From assembly GCF_034140825.1 (NCBI RefSeq), contig NC_089037.1:10676001-10740000 (forward strand): a DNA stretch of 64,000 nt, in the 5' to 3' direction. Under the pieces are notes generated by a model. The model saw only the letters and a list, made by a program, of their open reading frames with translations. It did not search any database and had not been told where the DNA came from. Each line of letters starts with the position of its first letter. Positions within the stretch are counted from its first letter, which is position 1. Of this stretch, positions 32,346 to 43,038 are shown piece by piece. The DNA comes from Oryza sativa Japonica Group (lineage: Eukaryota > Streptophyta > Magnoliopsida > Poales > Poaceae). Both the position numbers and the translations under genes were made by a program.

Positions 32346-35300
32346 AGCAACAGCAACTTGTCAAGCAAATATGTATGCAGAGTACAAGTACTTGCTAGGT
32401 AAATTGCTAGTTAAGTCATTTCTTTATACTTCACTATACAAAAAGAATGGTGAATTTTGCTACGCATGCCAATGTAGCGAAGTGAAAGTATAGTTCACAC
32501 TGTTTAGGAATTTACTTTATTTTTCTGGTGTTTCATAGGCTCTAACATGTCCTTGCTTGTTTCAGAAGAAACCCACAAACATATTCAGGGGAGTAAAATG
32601 TGCCCATCGATGAGAGGCTTATGGAAATCGAGACAAGGGGACGCTGGTTGTCATCCCTTCATGTCCTCCTAGCAATTGCTGTCATTCTCCGGGCAATTAT
32701 TCTTGTTGAAAATAGCTGTTCATCATGCTGCTTATCTGTCAGCAATGTGATCGATGACATAAACGGCATGCTTTTGTAAAGTTTTTCTGTTTTAGACTAG
32801 GCATTTATATCTGCTGTTACTGCCATTTGTTCAGTCGTAAAGGCGACCTAAAAGATCACACAACGGCCAAGATAATTTGGATAGCTTAGAATGTATAGAT
32901 TGTGCCATTGGGGAAATCAGGTTTTAGGAAGGCCATTCATTCTGTTGACACGCTCTTTCGCCCATGAATATTTTTTTTTCTAATTGAATTGCCCTATTTG
33001 TCTCATTTGTATGATTTTTTATTGTGATGTGGTATTCGATCATCTCTTAAAGGTGGTGGTTTTATCCTTTGCGGCAGGCTGCTCTTGGCTCATATCTTTT
33101 AATTTCGATAGAGTTGGGAAAGAAAATGTTATAATTCTAGATGTAAGCTGCCACCGCATATATAATTATAATGATATTAAGATTCTAATTGCTCACCATC
33201 TTTATAATCTATATAAAAAAGTGATGATTATGTTGCCTTAGGCGGCAGCTTCAAAACTCAATATTTTCTTTACCAGATTGACATATTTTACTTCAAGATG
33301 TATAACCACATACATTTGACATTGTAACTCCTATGTTCATCTTCGTCCGTCTTTGGCGTAATTCCTGGACTGCTGATGATCAGTCTGTAAAGCAGACTGG
33401 TTTGTGGGCTTACTTTGAGGGGATCTTGCTTTGCTGCTTTCAGTTTCTACTTCTGCGTGTTGTTTTTTATGCTACTTGTGCAGCATAGATGTACATACAT
33501 ACGTATACTTCTAGCACCTGCATGTTTTTTTCCCCTTTTTGTGGTCCAAATAATGGGAGCAGCAGCAAGAGGAGATGAAACTGAAACTGGAAGCTGTGGC
33601 AACCATCCCAGGCTGCGCGACCAATGGTCCATTGGTCCCCTTCCTCCTCCAAAGCTCAAGCTGGAGGGACTGTCTGGTCCCAACGGCAAGTGCTTCAATT
33701 CCAAATAATGCATGGCCTGCATGATGCTTCGCCGATCTGTTGTTGCCCTTTCAATGCTATTCTTGCATTAGGTGTGTTTCTTCAATGCGCGCTATTAAGC
33801 CTTGGTTTAAGGTTTTGATTGTTCTCCTGGCCTGTGATGCCTGTCCGCGTTCAATCCCCAAGCTTGAACAATGTCCTGCGCTACAGTGCTGGAGGAGTAG
33901 CTCATGGTGAAACGGCGAGTCCGGGGGTCAAACCTACTCTACACATGTGCAACCCTGAAACCCGGCGTGGTCTACGTGTGCTACAGCGCCTGCCTTTTGT
34001 CCTGGATGGATAGCAGCATCTTGCTGAGGCTGAGCTGTGGACTGTGGTAGTAGTACGCTGGTATGACCCGTCATGTAGCAGTACACTAGTACTGTAGCAG
34101 TAGTCGTTTTCCTGTGAAAGTTTCACACAGGATGGGCAACTGTTTCCATGCCTCGAGTTGATTCTTGGTGATTGGCACTTTGGCAGTGCGGCCCGCTATT
34201 TTTCTCAGTTCTGGCAGTTAAGTTTGACCGAGAATTCGTCAAAGTATTTTTCCGATCTTGTCTGAAATTTATGCGATTGCTGTGTTCTAAATACATGCTT
34301 AACTGCCAGAAGGTAGAAGAAGAGAACGGAGAAGAAGGCATCTTCCGATCTCGTCAAAGAAGGTAGAAGAAGAGAACGGGAATAGGGCATAACAGAGCGG
34401 AGAGCACACATGCAAACAACGTGTGATGAATTCTAGGAATACAAACTGGCCAAGCCAGATCACCGGCACAAGGTTTGCACATGGGACAGGAGGAAGATGC
34501 CTCTGTCCTTGATCGGCAGCGCCATTAAATCAACTCCTAATTGAGCTTACCGATGACTCCAGTCAGTGGATTACGACTAACTAATGATCGCCGATTATGC
34601 CCCAGTCAGAGTGAGAACCCGCGGAACTTGCATTTGTTCTGGCGGTATCTGCTTATCAATTATCATCAATCAACTTATGATGAACATGTGGAGGTGTAGT
34701 TGCACTACGCAACTTGCCATGCTCCTCTCTTCATTTTGCAGTTGATTTAAACTCTAACCCACCTTAATAAAAGCTGTTTTTGGCTCAAGTTGAAAAAAAA
34801 AACAAGATCAGCCATGACATTCAGGTATTACTGCGAAAAAGGAGGGCTTGAAATTTGGTCGATTAGCCGCTCAACTGAACAGTAGTAGCTTCTTTAAAAG
34901 AAAAACTGAATAGTTGCCAGCTGTACGTCATTCGTCACTGTATGCCAGACATACGCAAAGCTACAGAATTGGTCAAAGACAAGGCCCATCTAGAAGAGCG
35001 AAAAGAATAGGGAAAAAATACTTTTATATATTGCCCAAGAAAATGCCATACATCTGAAAACACGATGATTCCTTCACAAATATGCCGAGAAAAGTATTCC
35101 TGGACCAATATGACCGCATCGCTGCAGCTTGCAATGCAGGACAATGTTAATTGTGGCGTGCAAAAGCAAGTGATGCAGGACGGGCGGCGCTAATTGACGT
35201 AGAATGGTTGTTTGATGTACTTAAATTGATACTAGTACTAGCATCTAATGCAGTCATTAGCCTTAAAAGATGCAGTTTTCAGTTGATTGATTGCTTGATA

Positions 35301-35640
35301 GAGGCTAGGCGACGGCGATTGTTTCCAGCACTAATCACACATTCACACCCTCGCTCTTCGCCGTAAAGCAAATCACATCCTCCGCAAAAGGGTAAGAAAA
35401 GAAAAGGTGAAACAAATAACAAAATCGCAACGATCGACGATGCCATTTTACCCGGTGACCGTGGCGTGCTTTAGACTGGATATTTTGGCTCAATTTGCTC
35501 GGTAATAATATACGTAGTAGAAAAGGAATTCCTAGTTGTGCCTCCTATTGCAGCACTCGTGGTACCAATTGTGTAGTTGACCTCTACAAGTCACCCGGCC
35601 CGCTGGTGTGAAGAAAATTACTTTTTAGTCCTTCCTACGA

Positions 35641-35642
<2 letters not shown>
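32346..35642. other. 3' region of the RING/PHD gene and intergenic DNA
   Basis: The first few hundred bases should be 3' untranslated sequence. Beyond that I see no gene. A 21-bp direct repeat (GAAGGTAGAAGAAGAGAACGG) occurs at 34309 and 34359. Short open frames are unremarkable. Confidence 0.4.

Positions 35643-35680
<38 letters not shown>
35643..35680. repeat. (GA)n microsatellite
   Basis: Nineteen consecutive GA dinucleotides in intergenic DNA. Confidence 0.95.
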
Positions 35681-35682
<2 letters not shown>

Positions 35683-35884
35683 CACTTGTCTTTTACAAGT
35701 CCGGCTAGCTTTATAAACCTTTGATACGTATTTGAATAAAAGGTATTTTAAAAAAATATGATAACCTCCCTTTATTAGTGGATTATGGATTTAAGGTTAC
35801 ACGGCAAATTATCAATGAAAATCTTATTCCAGAAATCTGGTTGATATATTCATGATAGTTTAATGAGGATGAATGGAGAACTTT

Positions 35885-36560
35885 GTGCCCCTTTTGTTTT
35901 TTTAAATAATGGAATAGAATCCATTTGTTCAAAGAGTTACAACCAATTATTACACCAATTCAAACAAACCAAAAACACATGGCAAAAAAGTCATAAAAAT
36001 ACAGGCCTAAAAGGACAGAAACACACGCTAAGTACTAAAAACAAAAACAAGAAAAGACTACAAAATTATTGAATTCTATTTGTGAATCTCCATCCGAAGT
36101 TGGCAAAAAGTTGTATCACATATTTGCAGTTGTGCCCAGGACCAGAGCCAGTGTGTTGCCCTGAAAAGAACCTGCATATAAGATATAGACAGTGATTTAT
36201 CAAAAACCATATCATCTCTACTCAACCATAGAGCCCAACATATAGCGGAAGCTCCTACCAGAATAAGTTTACTGGTTTTTTTTATCAATCCCCAGAAGCC
36301 AATTCTCAAAAATATGAGATATACTATGTGGAATATTTAAACTAGAAGAAAATTAAAATGCTCTCCAAACAAATTTTGCATAATGACATTCCATAAATAA
36401 ATGTTGGATAGTTTTATTTTTTATACGGAAGCAACATTTCAGACTACCATACCAATTTCTTTTAACCAATTTATCCTTTACTAAGACAACCCCTTTAAAC
36501 AGGTGCCCCTTTTGTAACTGTCTTAGAGATTGTTTGTATCTTTGTTGGCTTCTTTTAGGC
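35885..36560 (-). mobile_element. 5'-truncated LINE remnant (zf-RVT end)
   Basis: On the minus strand the sequence carries the C-terminal zinc-finger block that follows plant LINE reverse transcriptases: KRNWYGSLKCCF, TIQHLFMECHYAKFVWR, NWLLGIDKK and GASAICWALWLSRDD. It is spread over more than one frame with stops, so it is dead. A non-coding tail follows (GGTTGTAACTCTTTGAACAA, GGATTCTATTCCATT) that resembles a LINE 3' end. The reverse transcriptase core is missing, as expected for 5' truncation. Confidence 0.65.
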
Positions 36561-36769
36561 TTTATAAAGAGGAATATTTTATCTACTTTTTCATGTCTAG
36601 GATATCACTATTAACAAAGTATTTTTGTTTATAGGAAGGGATATTTATTCAACTTTTTTCCCCTGATATTCATGCAACATGGTGGAGACTGAGTAGTCAA
36701 CCTCATACCTTTCTAACCTGATCTTTCACCTTTGCTGAAGAGGAAGAATAAATATTCTGACCTTTTCTA

Positions 36770-37008
36770 GGCTGTGTTCTTCCCCATTTTCTCAACCCAC
36801 CTCTCTCGTTTTTCACGCGCACGTTTTTCAAACTGTTAAACGGTGTGATTTATGCAAAAACTTTCTATAATAAAGTTGTTTAAAAAATTCATATTAATCC
36901 ACTTTTCAAAACAAAAATAGTAAATACTTAATTAATCATGCAATAAAACGAACTTTGTTTTGCGTGCAGGGAAGGAGGGGTTCCCAATCCCCTCCTCTGA
37001 ACACAGCC
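36770..37008. mobile_element. Tourist-like MITE
   Basis: The terminal inverted repeat is GGCTGTGTTC, and the ends are GC-rich. The interior has the conserved block AAACTGTTAAACGGTGTG and AAAAATTCATATTAATCC common to a large rice MITE group. The flanking trinucleotides (CTA left, TTA right) are compatible with a degenerate TWA target. There is no coding capacity. Confidence 0.75.
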
Positions 37009-38319
37009 TTAAGAAGTGTAAGCTGAGTGCTACTGTGAATCATATATACATTTTTAGGTTTTGTGAGATATTTAGAGCATCGAACAAATATGTAGTGTGC
37101 AATATATGGTAAAAACACAAATTTGTAGGGCCACATTTATTAGTTTGTGGTAATTAGGACTTATGAGCAGTTTGTCATATAGACAGCGTCATGATAAAAA
37201 CACCCTTTAAAGGAAATTTGATGATTTATTATTATCATTAAGATGATGGATTTGATGATCTGTCCAACTGGCCCGCACGTTATTGATACAAACGATTCGA
37301 TATGTTATTGTCATATGATGATAAGCAGCAATCTACAGAGTGATAAATCATCAAATTTGACCCTTTAAAAATGAGATTTTACTTATTCGCTACGATAGTT
37401 GAATTATCTTCGTGAAATTGACGTAAAATTAAGGATAAAAAAGATTGTACATACTCCAATTAAACTAAGGCTGAAACTAGTCCCTTTTTTATTTATCTAC
37501 ATGCGTCCTGTCTCTACTCTAGACCGGTCAATACCAAACCTTGGAGATCAGTTGTCATGATAACTCGATTAACCCGTGTATTAAACATTTGGAGGTTGAC
37601 AATTACAAAAGGATGACAAAAATGATGGTACACTGCAAGACTGGAGTCCACCCGGCAAAGACACATGATGCGAATCCGCGTACAACCTTCCACAAACCGA
37701 GCATCGCGTGTGCTACTCCTGATTTTTTTTTACTTTTAAAACATTTTTTATTTTTTATTTTAAAAGTAAACCATTTTAAAACATATTTATAAAATTTGAA
37801 CCTTGGATGCTAGCTCGTCTAGCATGCTAAAATAATATTGTCATGCCACTTCTAACGAGCGGGACGGTTTAATTCTACCATAACAACCTAGCAGGACAAT
37901 GCTATCACGCGATTCAAATAGCGTGGGAGTGTACTTTTGCCACTCCAACTCGTTTTGCGTGACCAATAATTCAGATACTAAAAATAAGTCTTACAAAACT
38001 TTATTTTTAAAATTTAAAAATAAAAAATTACTACTCCCCTCCAGCCTACTCCCTCAGTAAAAAAACTCAACCTAACAAATAGAACGGATCGAAAAGAAAT
38101 TATTTAGATTCATGTTATTACGAGGAGTCACATTCTAGTCTAGTTTTTTTTTTCGAATGGAGTAGTCTATATCTAGCAAACAGACGAACAAATAAATCCA
38201 TTTTTATTTTCGACTCGGAGCATGGTGCTTTTTTTATTTTTGGCTGTGTACACCCTCCAGCCTACTCTCTTCTTTGGCTGTGTACACCCTGTACATACAT
38301 AGGCCGGGTTTAATATAAA
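37009..38319. other. AT-rich intergenic DNA
   Basis: I see no gene. Two T/A-rich palindromic patches near 37730-37790 and 37990-38030 and a short duplicate GGCTGTGTACACCCT (38242 and 38275) are present. The nine bases at 38311-38319 are the left target copy of the next element. Confidence 0.4.
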
Positions 38320-39688
38320 GGAAAAAGTACGAATTACCCCCTGAACAATTGCGACAGTATGAATTACCCCCCAAACCACAAAACCATTCATACCAGACAT
38401 ATAACCCCCCCTCACACTGTTTTGACCGGTTTTGATTTCAACTTGTACACGTGGCGCCAACGTGGCAATCCAGTCAGAAAAAAAGTAACCGTTGGGGCCC
38501 ACCTGTCATAACCCTTCATCAACCCAATCCCCCCCTCTCTCTCTCTTTCTCGTTGTCTCGCACACGTGCTCGGACGGCTGGCAGCGGAGGAGGGGCACAC
38601 TCTCAGACGACCGACGGCGGAGGCGAAGCTCGTCCGGAACTCCGTCTGTGGAGGCGGAGATCGCCCGCGTGGTCGGCGGCGGAGGCGGAGCTTGCCTCAG
38701 TTGCCTGGGAGTCCGGCGGCGGAGGCAAAGATTGCCCAAGCGGCACTTGTACGAGGAGCACTTGTACGACAGGGACACCGGCAACTGCACCGCCGGCGTC
38801 GACTTCCACAAGTGCGGCCACTTCGTCTTCATGGTTTGACTCAACTTCACCAGGATCGGCTGCGCCCGCGCCGAGTGCTTCAACGGCGGCGTCTTCATCA
38901 CCTGCAACTACTACAAAGACGAGGAGCAGCCGGCTGCCCGTCCTACCTACTCCTAGTTGCATGATATGCTCTTCTTCTTCTCTCTTATCAACACCTTACT
39001 TGCTGCCTGCCTGCCTGCCTCATGTACATATAGCTACCCGAACCACCGCCGCCGCCGCCGCCATCTTCTTCGCTCGGACCGCCGTCGCCGCCTTCTCAGC
39101 CCGACCACCGTCGCTACACTGGAAAGGAGAGGGAATCGGAAGAGAAGGAGAGGGGAAAGGGATGAGTGGCGGCCGTGGCCCTCCTGTGCAGCTCCATCTC
39201 GTGCGTCGCCGTCATGGACGCGGCCACCGACACCGCCCTCCGCTCCCGCCAGGACGCCCTCCGCCTCGAGTGCGACTCCCTCCGCCGCGACGCCGCGCTC
39301 CTACCACGCCCGCCCCCGCCACGCCCATCGCTCGCTCTCAGCCATGCCTACCGCCCACCTCGCCCATCGCCGGCTACCTAGTCGCCGCTCCCGGCGACAT
39401 CTGAGAGAGAGAGAGAGATTGAGAGGAAGGGAAAAGGGAAAGAGAGAGGTGGGTCCCACCATGTTTTATTTGTTTTTGGCTGACAAGCGGGTCCCATATC
39501 TTTTTTATTTGTTTTGCTGACTAGAGTGCCATGTATGCATCCACGTAGGATCAAAACTGCCCTGGATCGACATAGGGGGGTAATTCATCCGATTTGTAAA
39601 GTTTAGGGTTAAAAATAACTGGTATTAGAGTTGAGGAGGTAACTCGAACGACCGCGATTGTTCATAGGTAATACGTACTTTTTTTTTC
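38320..39688. mobile_element. Pack-MULE with GGAAAAAGTAC ends, carrying a PR-1 fragment
   Basis: The left end GGAAAAAGTACGAATTACC and the complement of the right end (GTAATACGTACTTTTTTTTTC) form terminal inverted repeats that stay recognisable for about 100 bp (TGAACAATTGCG, ATACCAG). A perfect 9-bp target duplication TAATATAAA flanks it (38311-38319 and 39689-39697), diagnostic of the Mutator superfamily. The 1.37-kb interior is GC-rich and has no transposase, but holds a PR-1-like fragment and a second short open frame at 39166-39381 of unknown origin. The right end lies 143 bp before the DUF3511 start codon. Confidence 0.9.
38736..38956 (+). pseudogene. Captured PR-1 / CAP-domain fragment
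   Basis: In one frame the sequence reads HLYDRDTGNCTAG, CGHFVFMV, a TGA, then TRIGCARAECFNGGVF and ITCNYY. This is the C-terminal half of the CAP domain of pathogenesis-related protein 1 (family pattern YDxxxxxC, CGHYTQVVW, IGCAxxxC, CNY). The TGA stands exactly where the family has the Trp codon TGG of the QVVW motif. The fragment lacks the N-terminal half, including the signal peptide. It is a host gene piece moved by the enclosing element. Confidence 0.8.
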
Positions 39689-39840
39689 TAATATAAATCC
39701 ATTATCTAAAAAATTTTCGACTCGGAAACCCGCAGGGCGAAAAAAAATTCTAAGAGGGCAGCCGCTGGGAATTTCTCCCACCTCCCCTCCCCCACACGAA
39801 GCGAAGCGCAACTCGGCAGCGGAAGCCGCGCGCGACGACG

Positions 39841-40202
39841 ATGGCCGCCGCCGCCGCCGACTACGAGTACCGCGCCTACGGGGCCCCCGCCGACCACGAC
39901 CGCCCCTACCACGGCCGCGAGGTGGTGCCGTACGGGGACCGCCGCATCGACGTCGTCGTCAAGCCCCCGGGCACCACCACCACCACCACCACGAGGTCGC
40001 CTCCGCCGCCGCTGCCGGTGACCAAGGTTGGGGGCGGGGGAGGAGGCATGGGATCCGCCTGGTGCTTCAGCGACCCGGAGATGAAGAGGCGGCGGCGGGT
40101 GGCGAGCTACAAGGCGTACTCGGTGGAGGGGAAGGTCAAGTCCTCCCTCCGCAGGGGTTTCCGCTGGATCAAGGCCAAGTGCTCCGAGTTGATCCATGGC
40201 TG
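39841..40202 (+). CDS. DUF3511 protein, last exon uncertain
   Basis: A small plant protein of unknown function with the DUF3511 domain. The first exon encodes about 120 residues: an Ala-rich start, a Tyr/Arg/His-rich head, a Thr run near residue 43, a Gly stretch near 65, then the domain itself (CFSDPEMKRRRRVASYKAYS, VEGKVKSSLRRGFRWIKAKC, SELIHGW). A donor (TG followed by GTATGG) at 40202/40203 splits the final Trp codon, which is where this family usually ends, so a tiny second exon with the stop is likely but could not be located. If the intron is retained the frame runs to a stop at 40278. The start ATG is only 143 bp after a Pack-MULE, so its leader or promoter may come from that element. 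Confidence 0.8.
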
Positions 40203-41975
40203 GTATGGATCACTTCTTCTCCCCCTATCCTTTTCCTTGGATGATTTTATCATCACCTCGAAGCAAGCGCTCTCTTGATTGCTGTGACGGCCATGGCTGG
40301 TTTGGGGCCTGATCACGGTGGAGACCCATCCTTCCTCTGTGCAATGGATTTTTGTCCAAGAACCAAATTATTCCATTAGCCTTTTCTTCGGTTTGTTTGC
40401 GTTTCATCTTTAGAAGTTTCAGCATATTGAAGGACAGCCACAGGAATTCAGCAACTCACAAACTGGTCACTAGTTTTGGTCTATCAATATACTGTTCTAC
40501 TTGGAAGTAGTAGTAGCTTGCAAGAAGAAGCGAAGATATTCATTTGTTCCTGCAAAATTTCTCTCATCTGATCTGTATTCCGTTCTGTTGTTTTCTTCAG
40601 AGCCGTGGGATCTTGGTGGAGTTCAGTTTGGGTTGGAACACGATACAAGCCTGCAACCATGTGCAAGGAGTGTACTCGCTACTACTAATTTTCTGCCAAA
40701 AATGCGGAAGGATTTGTCCAAGAGACCGAGGGGAACTGTTCTTGGGTGGTCAGGTTATAGGAAAGGAAAAGAAAACTTGTTAGGAGCTTTCTGATGAGAT
40801 TGCTTCTCTTGCCGATGCTGTTGTTACTGTCTGCTAATTCTAGCCTAATTTTTTCAACAATTTTCCTAAGAGGAGTTGAATCTTCGCAAAGGAATCGATC
40901 CATTTGCATGAGACATCGATCGCTATCTTGTTTGTCCGTGATCTTGTGGAGGCCTATACTTTGATTTCGTACGAAGACCTTGCAAATAACCAGGTCGTCG
41001 TCTTCTTCTTCTTCTTTTTCGTTAGTGTTTTGGATTGGGACAGATTACCATTTGTATAGCCTACGTGATGAAGGCATGATCAAGCGAATAGTTAGAGGAG
41101 AGGAAGGAAAATCATTTGAATTGTATTTCCAAATGAGAGCACCTTCAGCAACCCTGTTTAGGTGAAATCAGCAAATCCACGATATAAATGCAATGCTACT
41201 ACGTGCATAGTTGTTGTAGTTTACCCTGTTTCTCATGTTCCTACAGGTAGTACAGGACTACAGAGAACCTCAAACCTGGCAACTGTTGTTGCTTGTGCCA
41301 TCTTATTACAAGCCTGACAAATATTTGCCCTGCTTATTATAGTATATATATGGCATTTGTCATACACTAGGTGTCAATTTTGTTATATTCCTGATTTAAG
41401 GCAGACTAATCAAGCACAATGACCTGTACAGGACGATATCCAAAGTTTAATTAGGAAACTAATTACTCAGGAGACAGAGTTCAACGAACGCTGATCATTC
41501 CTACTACTACTAGCAGACGAGTATTACTTTCCTTTGATGAAAAGCAGACGTCAAGACCCATACGCACTAGCATCAGCGTCAATCAGACCATCGACTACCA
41601 TTACCATCAACTGCAGCTGGAGACGATGGCTGTCACTGCAGCTGGAGAGGGTGGCCCTGCCTTTGCCGGAAATTAGGCCGGTTGGAGAGGTTTGCGAATA
41701 CGAGACGTACGTACTGTATGCCGTGACAGGCCCAGCACAACGAGAACAGCAGCAGGTGCCACTACGGATGGAAGGGAGCAGGTTGACGGGAAGCGATTAA
41801 TTTCCTGTACCAACCGCCACAGTTTTGTTTTCCCGGTAGGTAGAATTGATCTGCAACGCCAGTGCCATCTTTAATCCGACTGGGCCGTTTCGTTGTTGCA
41901 CTGACACGATAGCTGTGTGACATTGTGCCTTTACATGGACGGGTCGACGTGTCGTGTAATCGTGTTGCTTGCTGG
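40203..41975. other. 3' part of the DUF3511 gene and intergenic DNA
   Basis: This probably contains the last exon and 3' untranslated region of the DUF3511 gene, then AT-rich intergenic DNA. No other gene is supported. Confidence 0.4.
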
Positions 41976-41985
41976 ATGAAACAAC

Positions 41986-42420
41986 GAATTTTTTTTATTA
42001 AAAGTTTTACAAAAATAATTTTCCATTTTGAAAATTGACGGAAGTAGTCGCCTACCGCCCTCTGGGAAGGCGATTTTTAAAAATCGCCCTCCCAGAGGGC
42101 GGCGAAAATGACGTGGCAGACGGCCGTTCGCTCTCGGGCGACGGCCGTCAACGAAATTTGCAGGCGGCCCCCTTGCCGCCCTCCGCGAGGGCGATTTTGT
42201 ACTGTGCGGGGGGCCGCCTGCAAATGGGCGGCGAGGGGGGGCATGGAATTTTGCAGGCGGCCCCCTTGCCGCCCTCCGCGAGGGCGATTTTGTACTGTGC
42301 GGGGGGCCGCCTGCAAATGGGCGGCGAGGGGGCATGGAATTTTGCAGGCGGCCCCCTTGCCGCCCTCCGCAAGGGCGATTTTGTACTGTGCTCTATATTT
42401 TTGTATAAATATCAATAGTT
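41986..42420. repeat. Left terminal inverted repeat of the MULE
   Basis: AT-rich outer 60 bp, then GC-rich sequence. A perfect 20-bp palindrome GGCGATTTTTAAAAATCGCC lies at 42069-42088. A unit of about 92 bp beginning CAGGCGGCCCCCTTGCCGCC recurs at 42161, 42254 and 42345 (the third copy is cut short). The open frames through it on both strands come from this repetition. Confidence 0.9.
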
Positions 42421-43038
42421 ATCAAATCTTTTTATATTGAAAACTATACAAGATTAAAATTTTTCTTCACGACCAAATATTTGGTAAGGTAAAATTGCAT
42501 TTGATCATATTTGGTTTGCTGCCAAAATGTAAAATTGTAGTGAAGAATGTTCTACATAATCTCAAATCTAGATTACGTATTACCAATGAATAGGCTTCCA
42601 TTTTCGTGTGTTGTGTGCTAGTGGGAAAGAAGATATGAAGAGATTGCCTTCAGATTGTCAATTATATAGCGTCGTTTTCACTGGAATATATGTGAACTCA
42701 ATGAGATACATTATTCATTAGATGTGACAAGACGATCACGCGTGGGCGTGATTCACTTTATGTAAACAGGCAGCGCCGAAAGTTGATAGTGATAACTCGA
42801 GCTGCCGCTTTTCATGTGTGCTGTTGTGGATTGTGCGCGCTACTGGATCTGACACTACCGTGCAGCGCCGAAAGTGTGTTGTCGTGAGCATAAGTTGTTC
42901 TAGCACCATATGAATGAAAAGAACTATGTAGACGAGACAAACACAAGTAGTACTGCAGTAGTAATAGCAAAAGTAGTACTGCTTTACAAGTTTGTAAGCC
43001 AAAAGAAACGGTCACATAAGGACTGAAGAGGTAGAACA

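Noticed and set aside
42035-42440. Open frames on both strands in the left MULE terminal repeat
   Set aside because: Repeated translations (for example GRFCTVRGAACK) follow from the 92-bp tandem units; they are terminal repeat, not genes.
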